64,000 bases of DNA from Bacteroidales bacterium UBA3743 (GTDB taxonomy: Bacteria > Bacteroidota > Bacteroidia > Bacteroidales > Paludibacteraceae), in contig DFGT01000027.1 of assembly GCA_002371265.1 (NCBI GenBank), positions 8,474 to 72,473 on the forward strand. The letters are read 5' to 3'. The notes below the pieces were generated by a model. The model searched no databases. It saw only the letters and a list, made by a program, of their open reading frames with translations, and was not told where the DNA came from. Positions 62,540 through 64,000 of the stretch are shown here, piece by piece; the stretch's first letter is position 1, and every line of letters starts with the position of its first letter. A program made the translations under genes and the position numbers.

Positions 62540-64000
62540 ATGGCTTCACAGGAAGATGCATTCAAGGCATTAGTTTCGCACTGTAAGGAGTATGGTTTTG
62601 TATTCCCATCAAGTGAGATTTATGGAGGTTTGGCAGCCGTTTACGACTACGGTCAGAACGGTGTAGAGTTGAAGAACAACATTAAGAAATATTGGTGGGA
62701 CAGCATGACATTGCTACACCAGAACATCGTAGGTATTGATGCCGCAATCTTTATGGAGCCAACAACATGGAAGGCTTCCGGACACGTTGACGCATTCAAC
62801 GACCCATTGATTGACAACCGCGATTCAAAAAAGAGATACAGAGCAGACGTTTTGATCGAGGATCAGCTTGCAAAGTATGACGACAAGATCAACAAAGAAT
62901 GCGAAAAGGCAGCCAAGAAGTTTGGTGACGCATTCGACAAAGAGCAGTTCATCTCAACAAATGCGCGCGTAAAGGAGTATGCAGAAAAGAGAGATGCACT
63001 TCACGAGCGTTTTGCAAAAGCACTTAACGACAATAATCTTGACGAACTTAAGCAAATCATTCTTGACGAAGAGATCGTATGTCCTATCTCAGGAACAAGA
63101 AACTGGACAGACGTAAAGCAGTTCAACCTAATGTTCAAGACTCAGATCGGAGCAAGTGCCGACAACACAATGGATATTTACCTACGTCCAGAGACATGTC
63201 AGGGTATCTTCACTAACTTCTTGAACGTACAGAAGACAGGCCGTATGAAGATTCCTTTCGGTATCGCTCAGATTGGTAAGGCATTCCGTAACGAAATCGT
63301 AGCACGTCAGTTCATCTTCCGTATGCGTGAGTTTGAGCAGATGGAGATGCAGTTCTTCTGCAAGCCAGGCACAGAGATGGAATGGTTCAAGCACTGGAAG
63401 AATTTCCGTTTGAAGTGGCATAAAGCTCTTGGTTTGGGAGACCAGAAATACCGTTACCACGACCACGACAAATTGGCACACTACGCTAACGCAGCTACAG
63501 ATATCGAGTTTGAGATGCCATTCGGATTCAAGGAGGTTGAGGGAATCCACTCACGTACAAACTGGGATTTGAGTCGCCACGGACAATTCTCAGGAAAGAA
63601 ACTTGAGTATTTCGATCCAGAAGAGAATAAGTCATACATTCCATACGTAATCGAGACATCTATCGGAGTAGACCGTATGTTCTTGTCTGTACTTGCTGGT
63701 TCATATAAAGAGGAGCAGCTAGAAGGCGGAGACAAGCGTGTAGTTCTCAACTTGCCACCAGCATTGGCACCTATCAAATGCGCAGTGCTTCCATTGTTGA
63801 AGAAAGATGGCCTACCAGAGAAGGCTCAGGCTATCATGAACGAGTTGAAGTTCGACTTCCGTTGTGCTTACGAAGAGAAGGATACAATTGGTAAGAGATA
63901 CCGTCGTCAGGATGCGATCGGTACTCCATTCTGTATCACAGTAGACCATCAGACACTGGAAGACAACACTGTGACTGTACGTTACCGTGACACAATGGCA
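62540..64000 (+). CDS. glyS: Glycyl-tRNA synthetase, alpha2 type (3' end beyond the window)
   Basis: Open from the ATG at 62540 to the window edge (487 codons), so the stop is outside. Class II aminoacyl-tRNA synthetase of the single-chain alpha2 kind: GFVFPSSEIYGGLAAVYDYGQNGVELKNNIKKYWW at the N-terminus, LRPETCQGIF, motif 2 GKAFRNEI and FRMREFEQMEMQFF, motif 3 PYVIETSIGVDRMFL, and the anticodon-binding domain from about residue 410. About 25 residues should be missing. Attaches glycine to tRNA-Gly; housekeeping. Confidence 0.96.
   Translation, partial: MASQEDAFKALVSHCKEYGFVFPSSEIYGGLAAVYDYGQNGVELKNNIKKYWWDSMTLLHQNIVGIDAAIFMEPTTWKASGHVDAFNDPLIDNRDSKKRYRADVLIEDQLAKYDDKINKECEKAAKKFGDAFDKEQFISTNARVKEYAEKRDALHERFAKALNDNNLDELKQIILDEEIVCPISGTRNWTDVKQFNLMFKTQIGASADNTMDIYLRPETCQGIFTNFLNVQKTGRMKIPFGIAQIGKAFRNEIVARQFIFRMREFEQMEMQFFCKPGTEMEWFKHWKNFRLKWHKALGLGDQKYRYHDHDKLAHYANAATDIEFEMPFGFKEVEGIHSRTNWDLSRHGQFSGKKLEYFDPEENKSYIPYVIETSIGVDRMFLSVLAGSYKEEQLEGGDKRVVLNLPPALAPIKCAVLPLLKKDGLPEKAQAIMNELKFDFRCAYEEKDTIGKRYRRQDAIGTPFCITVDHQTLEDNTVTVRYRDTMA

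Overview
The window comes from a member of the Bacteroidota, most likely Bacteroidales. Many genes have a TAnnTTTG -7 box and few have a Shine-Dalgarno sequence. Proteins ending in type IX secretion (T9SS) sorting domains, a BspA-like leucine-rich-repeat protein, TonB-dependent uptake, a sodium-pumping NQR complex and a secreted GH5 cellulase fit a fibre-degrading anaerobe. No rRNA or tRNA gene was seen.

Layout. (1) 1-996 is the end of a CRISPR array that enters from the left; its cas genes are outside the window. (2) 1160-4348 is a metal-uptake type operon: a small membrane protein, a TonB receptor and a His-rich DUF4625 lipoprotein. (3) 4657-25039 is a 20-kb sulfur island and the main point of interest. 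It holds nifB, two NifX-like genes and nifH, with two separate pairs of nitrogenase-like D/K genes (8491-11439 and 20891-23642). These lie among two cysteine synthases, a cystathionine beta-synthase-like and a cystathionine gamma-lyase gene, a C-S beta-lyase, a complete methionine ABC transporter (MetQNI), a porin and a SAM-dependent methyltransferase. There is no nifEN, nifV or molybdenum transport. The context points to reductive C-S chemistry, in the manner of methylthio-alkane reductase, more than to N2 fixation. A 67-codon ORF ending in a Cys-rich tail (7 Cys in the last 15 residues) precedes the cystathionine beta-synthase-like gene and looks like a cysteine-sensing leader peptide.

(4) 25047-25440 is a 33-bp minisatellite. 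(5) 26186-38889, on the minus strand and visibly AT-rich, is a seven-gene defence operon: MORC/MutL-type GHKL ATPase, Z1 helicase, DUF4420 nuclease, AIPR protein, C5 cytosine methyltransferase, McrB and McrC. A broken Fic gene between direct repeats lies next to it. (6) 39440-45630 carries a DUF4143 ATPase whose promoter sits below 33-bp tandem repeats, a membrane-bound AraC regulator, and a family of small exported proteins. Two of these lie in a tandem duplication bounded by inverted repeats; two family promoters share a palindromic site at identical spacing. (7) 45753-51848 is nqrABCDEF on the minus strand. (8) 52015-62203 holds a metallo-hydrolase, the BspA-like protein, a CE1-type esterase, a GH5 cellulase and T9SS-type secreted proteins. 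(9) The window ends inside a glycyl-tRNA synthetase gene.

How the island could work together (inference): the porin and MetQNI import methionine or related thioethers; the two DK reductases, served by one NifH and one NifB, cleave C-S bonds; the sulfide or thiol formed is captured by the CysK-type enzymes; CBS, CGL and the C-S lyase move sulfur between homocysteine, cystathionine and cysteine.
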